A stretch of 64,000 bases of DNA from contig JAKSGN010000013.1 of the NCBI GenBank assembly GCA_024180945.1, positions 682,001 through 746,000 of the forward strand. Direction: 5' to 3'. The notes under the pieces are model-generated. The model was not told the DNA's origin and did no database searches. It worked only from the letters and a program-made list of their open reading frames with translations. Below are positions 8,480 through 19,362 of this stretch, in pieces. The stretch's first letter is position 1. Every line of letters starts with the position of its first letter. This DNA comes from Macrophomina tecta. Its lineage: Eukaryota; Ascomycota; Dothideomycetes; Botryosphaeriales; Botryosphaeriaceae. A program made the position numbers and the translations under genes.

Positions 8480-11251
8480 ATGGCCTCTTCCGCTCACACA
8501 AAGCCCGCCGCCCACCAAGCTCCCCCCAGTCCGCCTTCCCCAACAGCGTCCTTCTACGACATGAGCGACGACGAGGAGGGCGACTACAACACCATCCGCC
8601 ACACCAGCAGTGGCAGTGGCGTGAAGCTGTTGTACTCGAAAAGCAAGGTGAGGCGCCAAAGAAACACCCTACTTTAGGCAGCACAATTCCACAACAACCT
8701 CAGAGTTCTGACATGTGCTCCCTAGGTCTATGTCCACCCCAGTCCGTCTGCCAAAGACAATATCCCCGGCTTCATCGCCCTCGTACAGCAAAAATCACCC
8801 ACCACCAACGATGCTCGCCCTACGTCATCGTCTTCCTCTATCGCCGCCTCCTCCCTCCTCCTATCCTGGCTCCCCGAATCTGCTCTGGGAGACGCATACG
8901 ACACATATGTGAAGGTCGATCTGTCAGACTCCTCGTCACCACCCAAGCAATCCTACCTCGTTCCTCCGCCACCGACTACAACAAGCCACGGTAGCGCTAT
9001 CGGCACTTATGCATTCGCTGTGCCGGTTAGTGAGATTTTCTCGTTGCTTGTACGGCCACCGAGCATAGGATGGTGGTTCGGTAGTTTGGTTATCAACACC
9101 CGCGCGGGTGACAGCTTCCCAGCTTTGTTCTTCCACGACAGCGAATGCCAGTCGACCATTATGCAGCGGAAAAAACTCGCCCGAGAAAGCTTCGATCCCT
9201 TCGGTGATGGCGGGGGCATGTTTTGGGGGGGTGACGAGGTTCTCCGCTGGTTGAAACGCTACGTCAAGGTTGTGCGCTCTGCTGCAGAGCCCAGTGTCTA
9301 TCTCATCGACCCGAGTGAAGAAGACTGGCTCTCGTTCGGCCAAAAGCCGACAACTGTCAAGATTAACAAGACGCCCCCGGGATCCTCCGGAGAAGGAAGT
9401 TCCAATTCGGCGAACAAGAAGAGAGACGGCGGCATGGATCCTTTTATGTCAGCGGTCAATCAGGCGAAGTGGACTTTCTTGGAGAAGATGAGTCAAGTCA
9501 CCACTTTCACGCGTCGGACTGCCCAGGCCGTCGCCGAAAACCCGAAAGTGCCTACACAGATCAGGCAACTGATGAAGAGCCCTGAGGTGGAGAGACTCCA
9601 GGAGGAGTTCGACAGTGCCCGGATCTATCTTGCTCGCTGGGCCATGAGCATTGCCGAGCAAAGTGAGAAGGAGCGGAAGCAGCGAATCTGGACAGCTCAG
9701 GATGTTCTCGAGATGGAAGATAGTGCTGTCGGAGAGTTTGAAATTTTGGAGATGGAAGCAGGCAATTTGTCTGTCAGTGATCGCAGGAAGCCCGTTACTC
9801 TTGAGGAATGGAAGGGTTTCTTCGACCTACATACTGGAGCTCTCCAAGTCACTCCCGACGAAGTCAAGGAGCGCATTTTTCATGGAGGACTGGATCCCAA
9901 GGATGGCGTCCGAAAAGAGGCCTGGCTGTTCTTGCTCGAGGTCTACGATTGGGACAGCACAGCTGAGGAACGGCAGGCAAAGATGAATAGTCTGCGGGAC
10001 GAGTACATCCGTCTTAAAGGAGCCTGGTGGGAGCGCATGGTGGAAGGTCAGAACACTGCTGAGGAGTCAGAGTGGTTCCGAGAGCAGAAGATCCGGATAG
10101 GTATTACCCCCTGCAGTTGCTCTTGAGCTCCTATCAGGCTGACTATTGCCCATTGTTGGGTGTGCGCGCTGTAGAAAAGGACGTGCACAGGACAGACAGA
10201 AACATTGATGTCTTCGCCGGCGAAGATATTCCCCACCCTGATCCAGATTCGCCCTTTGCGGATGTTGGAACCAACGTCCACCTCGAACAGATGAAGGACA
10301 TGCTCCTCACATACAACGAGTACAACAAGGACCTCGGGTATGTGCAGGGCATGAGTGATCTACTCGCTCCCATCTATGCTGTCATGCAGGATGACGCGGT
10401 AGCATTCTGGGGCTTCGTCGGATTTATGGAGCGCATGGTAAGTTCTTCGCTCCTAGCGCTCTACCAATTCTAACATCAACCAGGAGCGGAACTTCCTCAG
10501 AGATCAGTCGGGGATGAGGAAACAGCTTTTGACCCTCGACCACCTGGTACAGTTGATCGACCCTAAGCTGTACCTGCACTTGCAATCTGCAGACAGCACC
10601 AACTTCTTTTTCTTCTTCCGCATGCTGCTTGTTTGGTACAAGCGGGAGTTTGAATGGCAAGACGTGTTGCGTTTATGGGAAGGCCTATGGACGGATTACC
10701 TTTCTGGCAACTTCCACCTATTCATCGCACTCGCCATCCTCGAAAGACACAGGGACGTCATCATGGAGCATCTGAAGGCTTTTGATGAGGTTTTGAAGTA
10801 TGTCAATGAGCTCTCGGGCACGATAGATCTTCAGTCTACTCTCGTCCGTGCCGAGGGGCTGTTTCGCCGTTTCCAGCGCACTGTCGAGGCTGTCGACCGC
10901 AAGAACGCTGATAGCAGCCTACCGACGCCATCAAATGTTCGCCAGCGTAGACCCAAGTCTATCCCTCCTCCGGCGGCATTCGACTTTAACCCCTTCGGTC
11001 GCATTGCCGCGCTGAACACACAACGTAGTAGTAATGCAGCGAATGCTTCGACTACCGCTTCTGGTAGTTCCACCGCACAGTCACAGACCCAGGATGGAAA
11101 GGGTAAACAAGCTGGTACAGAAGTAGAGGACGACAGGCCGAAAGTTATCAGTGATGAGCTGAGGGATCTGTTAAGCAGAAAAGTCCCGAAGCTGGAGAAG
11201 AAGCAGAACACTGAAGGGGCTCTGCATCGGACGCCTTCGAAGGGCGTCTGA
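8480..11251 (+). CDS. gyp7: Gyp7-type Rab GTPase-activating protein (TBC domain)
   Basis: GAP that speeds GTP hydrolysis by a Rab GTPase; yeast Gyp7 acts on Ypt7 at the vacuole. There are four exons: 8480-8647, 8726-10100, 10175-10437 and 10484-11251, giving 857 residues. The N-terminal Rab-binding/PH-like domain (DUF3548 type) covers roughly residues 30-270. The TBC domain begins near residue 435 (IFHGGLDPKDGVRKEAW). Both catalytic fingers are present: the Arg finger I-E-K-D-V-H-R (Arg520), formed across the second intron, and the Gln finger YVQGMSD (Gln572). An insert with mixed acidic and basic residues separates the TBC start from the Arg finger, as in other Gyp7 proteins. The C-terminal 120 residues are disordered. 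All splice sites are canonical. Confidence 0.92.
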
Positions 11252-11815
11252 CGCTTTTCATGAATTAATGACGGGTCCACAACTGTTGGGCTAAGAATGC
11301 ATGCGGCGTTTGTATTACCCCCCGGATTACGAGAGGCCAGGATTGGATCAGTTGGAGGGGCTGGTGTATCAGGTATGCGAGGGCTGTCATTTTTTAGTGT
11401 CTCTTCGTTTTGGGTTCCACAATTTCTTCGGGCAACCGGCCAAAGAGAAGCAAAAGCACACAATGTGATCGATTCTTACCCTTTGAAGTCCTGGGTTCAT
11501 ACCTGATATACTTGTGCCTGACGGACAGTCAGGAGCAGCTACGTGCCGCCTTAGGTAGGTGGTGGCTTCCGAGTGTGGGTCGTCAAACGTTGACTTTCAG
11601 TGACGCCTTCTCACCACAATGTTCGACCACGCTGCACCCGCATCTTCTGCAGATCAAAGCCATCCTCCGAAATCGAGCACTCAGAACCTACATATGCTCC
11701 GCGCCCATTCCTAAAAACGCCAAATTTACTCAAAACACCCGCGAGACTGGCTCATACCCTGATCTGCAACCACCTTGTTTCGGTCGAAGGCATCTCATCT
11801 GCTCCTCTTCTGTGA
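11252..11815. other. Intergenic / leader region
   Basis: Downstream of gyp7. A 71-codon plus-strand frame ends in a TGA immediately before the ATG at 11816 and could be an upstream ORF or lost coding sequence. Nothing else is supported. Confidence 0.4.
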
Positions 11816-12142
11816 ATGTCAGAAACCGCATCCCGCAGACCTTCCTTTATCCCAATCTGGCCCGATCTCTGCTCAGCGCCCTGCTACCTCTGCGTCTTGA
11901 GCATCAAGGACTACTGTCACATTTGGTGAGTCAATTCTACGCTTTCTTCACGAATCCAGGGACTGACTGCGCCTGCGTTGGTTTGTAGCCGCGAGCGCCA
12001 CAGGTACCTCCGATGGTGCGTCATGGCCGACCGTGAGCCCGAGGCTGAAGTTTTACTCAAGATCGCGAGACATTACCCGGGCATTGGAGGCGGGATCGAG
12101 AAGTCCGGACAGCGGCTTGAGGTGCCGCTAAGATGCTTTTGA
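11816..12142 (+). CDS. Possible small Cys-rich protein (two exons)
   Basis: I do not recognise this gene. An ATG at 11816 opens a frame whose first exon (11816-11925) is joined by a well-formed 63-bp intron (11926-11988: GTGAGT donor, CTGAC branch point, TTTGTAG acceptor) to a second exon (11989-12142). The spliced frame is 264 nt, 87 residues. The N-terminal half is Cys-rich: Cys19, 23, 26, 34, 37 and 47, including CHIC, which could bind zinc. The second half is a regular mixed sequence ending RCF. There is no signal peptide. The frame is short enough to be chance, so confidence is limited; the clean intron in phase is the main support. Confidence 0.3.
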
Positions 12143-13431
12143 GCATTTCTTTGTTCATTAGCACCTTTGGGACACTTTTGCAGCTGTCGCAGAACGGATG
12201 GTCGGATGAGATCGAGTGAGAGATATTCGGTGATCACATACTCGGGAGTGATGTTATTGGGCTCCAGTCATGCTGTTCACACCAGAATGATTTATCTCTC
12301 CGGTTTTGCATCTTTTTTCTCGCCCGGCATGGTCTTTCTGGAGCTTCTGCTGTTTGCGGTGCGCAGGGAAGAGACTGCCAAAGAAGTGCTGCCTACAGAA
12401 TGATTCCTGAAATGCCCCACCACCCTGTATCTTGGCTGCTCCTCCGGGTATGAGTAGGAACGGAATTGAAAACATGGGAATGGTGAAGGAAACATCTTCT
12501 CGCTAACTTATAGCCATGCCTAACGCCCTTCGAGCAATAGATATTGGGTTCATATCGAAATGCCACATTTTGTAAGCTGGGCGTTGCAGACTTCCGCAGG
12601 AAACACTCCGATACCATTTTGATGATCGGGGACGTCCCCTTTACCGGCCTAAGAAGTCTTCCCCGGGAGCTCTCGAGCTTCCTCTCACTTGTATGGTTTC
12701 GGATCCAGCCTGAGCAGGTGTGTTCATGAACATATACGTCTGAACGCACTCCCGAAGCATACGCCAATCAGCCACAAGACCTTGGATTTAACGCCCGCTT
12801 CTCGAAGCTGAAAGGGCTCGTCTATGTATGCCTCGCACATCCTTATTCGTATCCGCAATCGAGTAGTTCTCAGATTATGCCTCTCTCAAAAAGCTGCATC
12901 GCACTACCTGCTATCTTCCAAATCGATTCTCCAATTCCCCATGTATACTCTTGCGTGAATTTTGATCCGAGCGGTTGTTTGGCCTTGCACGCCTTCTCAT
13001 GGGAATCCAAAACTAGCCTTTTTCCTAGTACACTGTCCTATGCGGACACAATTCAGCCTACATCCCAGAGCTGCCTTGGTGCGGAAAACAGGAAACACAT
13101 GGCTTGCATTAGGCTACATCAGCCTCACGGCACAGCCCTCTCCGCCCACAAGGCTGACAAAAAGGAACCCAAAAGAACAAATATCGAGTTCCAGAAAAAC
13201 CACAGAACTGGCTCTTCATGCAGAGTTCCGTATGAGGGAGGCATAATGCTCACACGCGCGTATTCTTAAGCTAAACCAATGACCTGCGTCGCAGGCAGCA
13301 TCGCCCCGTGTGTTGTATGCCTGCTGTGGTACCTAATCAAACAGCCCCCCCCGCGCGCGCATGACACAGTCATAGAGAGCATATCAAATAAGACAGACCT
13401 GTGAATGTGTGTCAGCTCGTCGTCGAGAGCG
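12143..13431. other. Intergenic
   Basis: No supported gene. A 130-codon ATG frame on the plus strand (12877-13269) has no protein-like features and is treated as chance. The right end leads into the promoter of the gene at 13551. Confidence 0.45.
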
Positions 13432-13440
13432 TATAAAAGA
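13432..13440 (+). promoter_or_regulatory. TATA box of the 13551 gene
   Basis: TATAAAAGA, followed by a GA-rich leader, lies 119 bp upstream of the ATG at 13551. Position and sequence fit a TATA-driven gene on the plus strand, which helps choose this strand over the long antisense frame. Confidence 0.55.
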
Positions 13441-13550
13441 GAGAGAAGTCTCCCTGGTGCCATCGATGGTTTCAACCTGCCAAACATCACTTCACGGCCA
13501 AGCGGCCACCGCCTTCGCCGAGAAAAACATGAACGCCTGAATGCGCCATC

Positions 13551-14324
13551 ATGCTCTTGGTCCACCCGAAAATGCATGCCCCCATCGGCGCCTGCTCCTC
13601 CTCCACCTCTACTACACCACCACCCTTCCGCACAGTCAACTACGCCGATGACGGGCCCGTCCTCACCGTCTCGACCCGCCTCCGCCAGGCATGGGTCAGC
13701 TCCCCCTCGCTCATCACATCCACCAACCAAACCCTTCCTCTCCCTCCTTCGCCCAGCACCGCCCAGGACGGCGACACCGACACCACTCCCTTCGACGTCA
13801 CCACCATCCTCCGTGCCGTCGGCTCCGCCTCGCCCGCCGACCTGCGCCGCCTGCGCAATTCGGATAACGAAGAACTGCACACGCCGCTGCGGGACGCGGT
13901 GTACTACAACTGGAACCACGTTTTCTGGGACGTGGCGAGGTTTCTGGGCGAAGTGGCGGTGGGCGCGGGGCATCTGCACCCCCCGGCTGAGGGTGTCTTT
14001 GCGATGGGGTGGAAAGCGAGGGAGGAGAGGGTATTTGAAACAAGCATTTTGTTGGCGCCGACGTTTGTGGAGGAGGGGGTGAGGGTGAGATTTGATGTTG
14101 GGAACGGGGCAGGTAGTGGAATTGTATTTGATGCGACGGGCGTGAGAGGGGTGTATAATGAGACGGTGGTTCATTGGATTAGGAAAGGAGAGAGGATAAA
14201 AATCTGTCTAGAAGGGGAGATGAAGGGGAGTCGACGTGGTGTTGCGGCGGTTTTCGTGTACGGAAAATTGTGTGATTGCGTTCAGGAGAAGGTGAGAGGG
14301 TCGGAAAAGGACTCTGGAAAGTAA
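13551..14324 (+). CDS. Hypothetical protein, 257 residues
   Basis: I recognise no family. It is a single exon with an ATG in a good context 119 bp after a TATA box. The first 90 residues are Ser/Thr/Pro-rich. A folded-looking part follows (DVTTILRAVGSASPADLRRL, YYNWNHVFWDVARFLGE and IVFDATGVRGVYNETVVHWIR). There is no signal peptide or membrane segment. A 302-codon antisense frame over the same DNA is basic and repetitive and looks like a shadow caused by GC-rich third positions. Base composition drops from GC-rich in the 5' half to AG-rich in the 3' third. Confidence 0.6.
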   Translation: MLLVHPKMHAPIGACSSSTSTTPPPFRTVNYADDGPVLTVSTRLRQAWVSSPSLITSTNQTLPLPPSPSTAQDGDTDTTPFDVTTILRAVGSASPADLRRLRNSDNEELHTPLRDAVYYNWNHVFWDVARFLGEVAVGAGHLHPPAEGVFAMGWKAREERVFETSILLAPTFVEEGVRVRFDVGNGAGSGIVFDATGVRGVYNETVVHWIRKGERIKICLEGEMKGSRRGVAAVFVYGKLCDCVQEKVRGSEKDSGK

Positions 14325-14530
14325 GAAAATGAGGAAAACGAAGCCTAAGAAGATGCAGAGGACTTGAGGGAACCAGATACGGAAGTTTGTAAAGGGAAAT
14401 AGAGAAACAGGAGTGCGCTCTGGACGGAGTTGAGATTGTGAGCAGTCGCAGGATAGAGGGCAGATAATTGAATACAGATCACTACCAGGTACCAGAATTC
14501 ACTTATCAGACTCTCTCTGATTCTTTGTCG

Positions 14531-16755
14531 TTACAATTTGAACAGTGACTGGGCGTCATATACGATCGCTCCTCCGCCGCTTGGAGTGATGTCTACCTTC
14601 TTCACACCATCCTTCAAATAGAAAAGCACTGTGCCATTGAAACCCAGCTCGCCATACTCCACCTCTGCCTTCTTATCGTCCATTGTCAACGTTATATCAA
14701 CCGTCACATTCTTCTCCTTGTTGAAGTACTTGAACTGAGACTTGGGAATATCAAACGATGGGAACACCTCGACGTTTAGATATGGTTTCCAGTCTTCAGT
14801 CCACCGATCATTTGCCCTGAAGATGTCCCCACGTGGAATAATGGCGCCTGCTTTGACGTAGACAGGTACATTATGGACGCCAAGCTCCACGGACACCGTC
14901 TCGCCACCCCGGTAAACGCTGCTCTTGTTCAGGTACTCGAGATAAAGCGTCTCATTTGGGCCGGGGAAGTAGACATCTCGCGTGCCCCCAGCCGTCACAA
15001 CCGGAGCCACAAGCAGCTCTGCACCGAAGAAGTACTCGTTATCGGAATGAATCCAAGAGGCCTCATCGGCTGGCTCCTCGAGGAATAGAGCACGCATGAC
15101 GGGCAGGCCAGTAGTATGCGCGGCGTAAGTGTAGCTGCGGATGTACGGCAGAAGTTGATGATGTAGATCCGCAGTCTCTCTGAAGACAGCAACCAGATCT
15201 GAGGTATACGGCGCATACCAGGGAGTCGCACCGGTTCCGAGCATGAGCTCATACATGGGGCTGAAGGTAGCAAAATGCATCCAACGCGCCCACACCTCTT
15301 CTGTCGGGACAGGCTCCTCACCCTCCCGTATGTAGCCGCCAGTATCGGAACCCCACATGGAGAAGCCCAAAAGTCCAGCACGAATACCGCTGGCGACACT
15401 GTAGGCCAATCCCGTGAAGTTGGCATGCGCGTCTCCGTTCCAGACTGCGGCGTGGCTGCGGGAACGGTCGAAGACGGAGCGAGCGAAGGAGAAGAAGTTG
15501 CCTTCACCCCAGGCGGATAACATGTTGGCGTAACAGAGTTCCTCGAACAGGGACATCTGGATGTTTTGCTCCCAAACCGGCATCTCTTCTTCTTCTCCAC
15601 GGTCGATTTTGTACCCGCGGACGCCGAGATCGGTGAAGGCTTGCAGGTGGTCGGAGAAAAAAGCGTATGCTTCAGGGATGGAGAGATTGAGGGCTGGGCC
15701 AGCGAGACCGCCCTGCAGCGTTGCATAGTCGAATTCGAATTGCCAGTTATTGACAACTGAAGCATTCCAGAGGACCGTACCGGGCGTGGCGCGGTTGGCA
15801 ACCCATGCCTGGAAATCGTATCCCCAGTCAGAGAGGTTGGCGATGAAGTCTGCGGGAGTGGGATACGCGGTGAGATTGAAGTCGAAGTTGCCCCAAGAGC
15901 CATTTCCGGTGCCGTAAGGGCGATCGGCGAACATGGCGCTTGCACGGATGTGATTGTCGAAGAGATGGTCGACGACGTCGTAGTAGTTCTCTTGGGCGTT
16001 GGATACATCGCCGTGGAAATCGGTCTCCCAGTTGTCGGAGTAGACGATGGGCCCGTATGCGGTATCGGGCGGCATATAGATGTAGGATGACAGCTTGGCG
16101 TACTGCGTGAGAATGGACTTGTAGTCGCCCGGGGCGGTCGGCAAAATGGCGTAGACGGTCAAACTGGTGGCATTGAAGACGAAGCGGGTGCTCCCAGAAT
16201 TGCTGAAATCAAAGAGGCCCATGGCGAGAGTGTCAATGTATATGCCATAGCCCGCGCTGGACAAGAAGAAAGGAGCCCCTGAGACGGTTAGCAATGCCCA
16301 GTGGATGATTGCTCGAACTCCAGCGACGTACGAGCATTGGACCAGTTCACGCCAGTTGCCTCCCCAATTCCCTTGATCTCGAAAGTCACATTCTCGTTGG
16401 CAACCTTACCGTCCCAAGGATACTCCCAGACACCGTAACGCAATGCGTCCGAGCCAGCTCCGATGTCAGCGCCCACGTAGGGGTTGTTGGCGTTGATCTG
16501 GATTTTCGCAACTGTGTCGCTCACGAAATTGCTGGTGATGCGTCCGCCTGCATTGGCTATGTCGCCGGTGTCGGATGCTGAGACGAAGTCGGCAGTGTAG
16601 TTGAAGGTCCCGGCGAGGATCCTGATGCTTTCCAGGACGGTCTCGTTTTTGTGTGTGATGGTGAGGGTGTAGGGATCCGGGGTTAGGACGGAGATGGCAT
16701 GTTGCGCAGCAGCTCCAATGGCTGCTGGCGGAAGCAGGAAAGCCGCCCAGCGCAT
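14531..16755 (-). CDS. Secreted GH31 glycosidase (alpha-glucosidase/alpha-xylosidase type)
   Basis: Glycoside hydrolase family 31, cleaving terminal alpha-linked glucose or xylose. There are two exons: 16332-16755 and 14531-16278. The apparent frame break near 16290 is a 53-bp intron (16279-16331) with GTACGT donor, GCTAAC branch point and CTCAG acceptor. It joins N-W-S-N-A to R-A-P-F-F. The protein is 723 residues. Residues 1-17 (MRWAAFLLPPAAIGAAA) are a signal peptide, and many N-x-S/T sites suit a secreted protein. The catalytic nucleophile is probably Asp367 in KIDRGEEE, a YicI-like K-x-D-x-G-E motif. The acid/base is probably Asp424 in WNGDAH. The family signature WGSDTGGY follows. The motif favours alpha-xylosidase-like enzymes, but substrate is not certain. 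It is divergent from the acyl-CoA dehydrogenase gene. Confidence 0.9.
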
Positions 16756-17517
16756 GGTTTCTCGAGCTCTCGGCAGTCCCGGCGCACGCGCTTCCCGAAG
16801 AAAGACATGTTGAAGGCGGTAATCGGTTTATGTAGCGCGGTAGGCGGCCGGCGGATAATTTGATGGCGTCGGTGCTGTGCAGGCCGAGCGAGAGGCAGCA
16901 ACCCGGCCGCGTTCCTGGGTTGGAGGTGACGGTTTGGAGACAGGAACCCCGCAGAATGCGCGGGGGATCGGCGACCAGAGGGCGCCGGAGGTCGGGATGC
17001 TGGTGGTGAAAAGGCCCATTTTACCCGGAGCGCTGCGGGCGGAGGCTCCACGAGCGAGCGGGCTCGGGCTTCTGTCCGCGGAGCCACAAGTGTGTGCCAG
17101 GGTCGAGTTCGAGGGGAGGAGGAGAGATGGGTGCCGCTTTCGGACGGGTGTGCCCCGGTCGGTGCCGTTGTCCGCTCCACCAGGGCGCTGGCTGCGGCAC
17201 GCATCTCCCTCTGCCACGCGACTCCGCCGCGCCAGCCAACGCCATCGGCCCATCAGTCAATCCATCAGCCCTATCAAACCCCGCCAGCGGCCGTGCACAA
17301 GCTTTCCCCAGCTTTCCCCAGCTCCAAGCTCGGAATACCTCGGGCCCAGCAACACCACGGCCAACCATGTTCGCCTCTCCGCACTTCTCCGCAATCCTCC
17401 GCCAGTCGGGCCAGAGATAGCTCTGCTGTAGCTTCTTAATTGACTTCGCCTACCTCTCATATTTCCGCTCAACTCGCTGTACCCAGCAGTATCCACCTCC
17501 CTCCCGCTTAGTCAGCC
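16756..17517. promoter_or_regulatory. Shared divergent promoter region (GH31 / acyl-CoA dehydrogenase)
   Basis: A 762-bp GC-rich interval separates two divergently transcribed genes. A TATA-like TACATAAA on the minus strand lies near 16825-16835, about 75 bp before the GH31 start. A short tandem of CTTTCCCCAG units is at 17303-17322. No gene is supported inside. Confidence 0.4.
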
Positions 17518-18897
17518 ATGTCCTCCACTGCCACTGCCACTGCCACCACCACCACCACACTGACCTCCGCCCTCCCTCCAGACCTCGCTGCTTACCTCAC
17601 CAACCTCGACGACTTCATCGCCCGCGCCATCATCCCGCTCCAGTCCCGCGACGACAACATTCGCTTCTTTGACCACCGCCGCGAGCACGCCCGCACCGAC
17701 TGGGACGGCCACGGCCTGCCGCGTGCGGAATGGGAGCAGCTATTGCACCACGCCACCCACTTGGCCGACGATGCCGGCTTCTGGCGTTTTGCCCTTCCCA
17801 AGGAGTACGGCGGTACTGACGGCAGCAATCTCTGGATGGCCGTCATCAGAGAGCACCTTGCGTCCAAGGGGCTAGGCCTATTCAATGACTTGCAAAACGA
17901 GCATAGCGTCGTTGGCAATTTCCCGGACATCTTCATGGTGCACCATTTCGGCCGTGATGACCAGAAGGACGAATTGGTGCAAAGGAGGTTGAAGGGCGAC
18001 GTACGCATCACCTTTGGCCTGACTGAGCCTGGACACGGGAGTGATGCGACGTGGATGGCGACGCGAGCGGTGCGGGAGAGGCGGAGCGGGAAGGAAGGCT
18101 GGAGGATCGATGGGAGAAAAATGTGGCAGTCGGGCATGCATCGTGCCACCCACTGCTTCATCTTTGCTCGCACCGGGGGGAAGGATGGCAGCCCAAGGGG
18201 CATTACGTGCTTTGTCGTACCGAGGGATACGCCGGGAATCAAGGTCGAGAGCTACGAATGGTGAGTCCGATGAAGCGGTTCCCCCGGGGCTTTGCTGACC
18301 TGGTCCAGGACGCTAAACATGCCGACGGACCATGCTACCGTCTCGCTCAACGATGTCTGGGTGCCTCAATCCGCAGAATTGGGGCCGGTGGATAGCGGCC
18401 TGTCCATTGCCCAAGCCTTCGTGCACGAGAACCGCATTCGCCAAGCTGCATCTTCCCTCGGAGCTGCTGTCTACTGCATCAACCAGTCCGTGGCCTACGC
18501 CAACTCACGCAAGCCCTTTGGAAAGCCGCTCTCAGACAACCAGGCTATCCAATTTCCGCTGGTCGAGCTCGCTACCCAGGCTGAAATGCTAAGACTGTTG
18601 ATCCGGGCCACCGCTGCCGAGATGGACCAGATGCCGCAGCCGGAGATTGAATCAAAGTTGAGCCACAAGGTGGCCATGTGTAATTATTTTGCCAACAGAC
18701 TGTGTACAGACGCCGCGGATCGGGCTATTCAGGTGCATGGCGGGATGGGTTACAGCAGGCATCTGCCGTTCGAGCATATCTGGCGCCATCACCGCCGGTA
18801 CAGGATCACGGAAGGAAGTGAGGAGATCCAAATGAGGAAGGTTGCTCTGCATCTTTTCGGGCTGGGAAGCAGTGGGAAAAAGCAAATAAAGTTGTGA
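17518..18897 (+). CDS. Acyl-CoA dehydrogenase (ACAD10/11-like)
   Basis: FAD enzyme that introduces a trans-2 double bond into acyl-CoA, probably in mitochondrial or peroxisomal fatty-acid or branched-acid oxidation. There are two exons, 17518-18260 and 18309-18897, with a 48-bp intron splitting a Trp codon. The protein is 443 residues. The order of parts is normal: a Thr/Ala-rich N-terminus, the helical N-domain with FALPKEYGG, the FAD-binding stretch FGLTEPGHGSDAT, KMWQSG, the C-domain with NSRKPFGKPLSDNQ, then VHGGMGYSRHLPFEHIW and ITEGSEEIQ. The Glu in ITEGSEE (about 416) sits where MCAD has its catalytic base. No clear targeting signal was identified. The exact substrate cannot be inferred. 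Confidence 0.9.
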
Positions 18898-19362
18898 GAT
18901 GGAGGAAACGCCACTGCACTGCTCCGAGGAGAATGGAAGAGTTCGTACGGACATAGATGTCACCGATCACCTCAAACCCCGAAACCCGCACGGGTATTTC
19001 AACCCGATTTCAAAACGCCATAAATACGGGCAAGATAGTTCTTGAGAGCGTGCCAGAGCTGAAGCGTGCCACTGAAGCTGGAGTGAGATGGACAGGGATT
19101 CCAAATCAGCCCCACCATCCCTTCTCCCCCACCTTTCACTTTGACGCTTGATAAGCTCTCCGTTCCCTCAGCCACGCTCACCCGTTTAGCATCGGCGCGT
19201 CCGATAGATAAACTCCCACTCCGTACACACTTCGTGCATGAGCCCGGCAGATCACCCCTGCGCGCCGACTAGGTATAATGCGGACGCCTTCCTTCACTTC
19301 TACATCAGCCTGCCACTGTGAGACGCGATTCAATCATACTTACATGCTTACCTGAGTCCGTA
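18898..19362. other. Intergenic, promoter of monooxygenase gene
   Basis: No gene is seen. A TATA-like TATAAT (19274-19279) stands 84 bp before the next ATG. Confidence 0.45.
19274..19279 (+). promoter_or_regulatory. TATA-like element of the monooxygenase gene
   Basis: GGTATAATGCGG at a suitable distance (84 bp) from the start codon at 19363. It is a single short motif. Confidence 0.35.

Noticed and set aside
11410..11988. 192-codon plus-strand frame
   Set aside because: Starts on TTG and contains no internal Met; it overlaps the better two-exon candidate in a different frame.
12877..13269. 130-codon ATG frame
   Set aside because: No hydrophobic core pattern, motif or promoter; a length reachable by chance.
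13266..14174. 302-codon minus-strand frame opposite the 13551 gene
   Set aside because: Basic, Gly/Arg-rich repetitive text typical of antisense to GC-rich codons; the TATA box and protein-like frame are on the plus strand.
16279..16331. Apparent frameshift in the GH31 gene
   Set aside because: Explained by a canonical 53-bp intron that restores the family sequence exactly.
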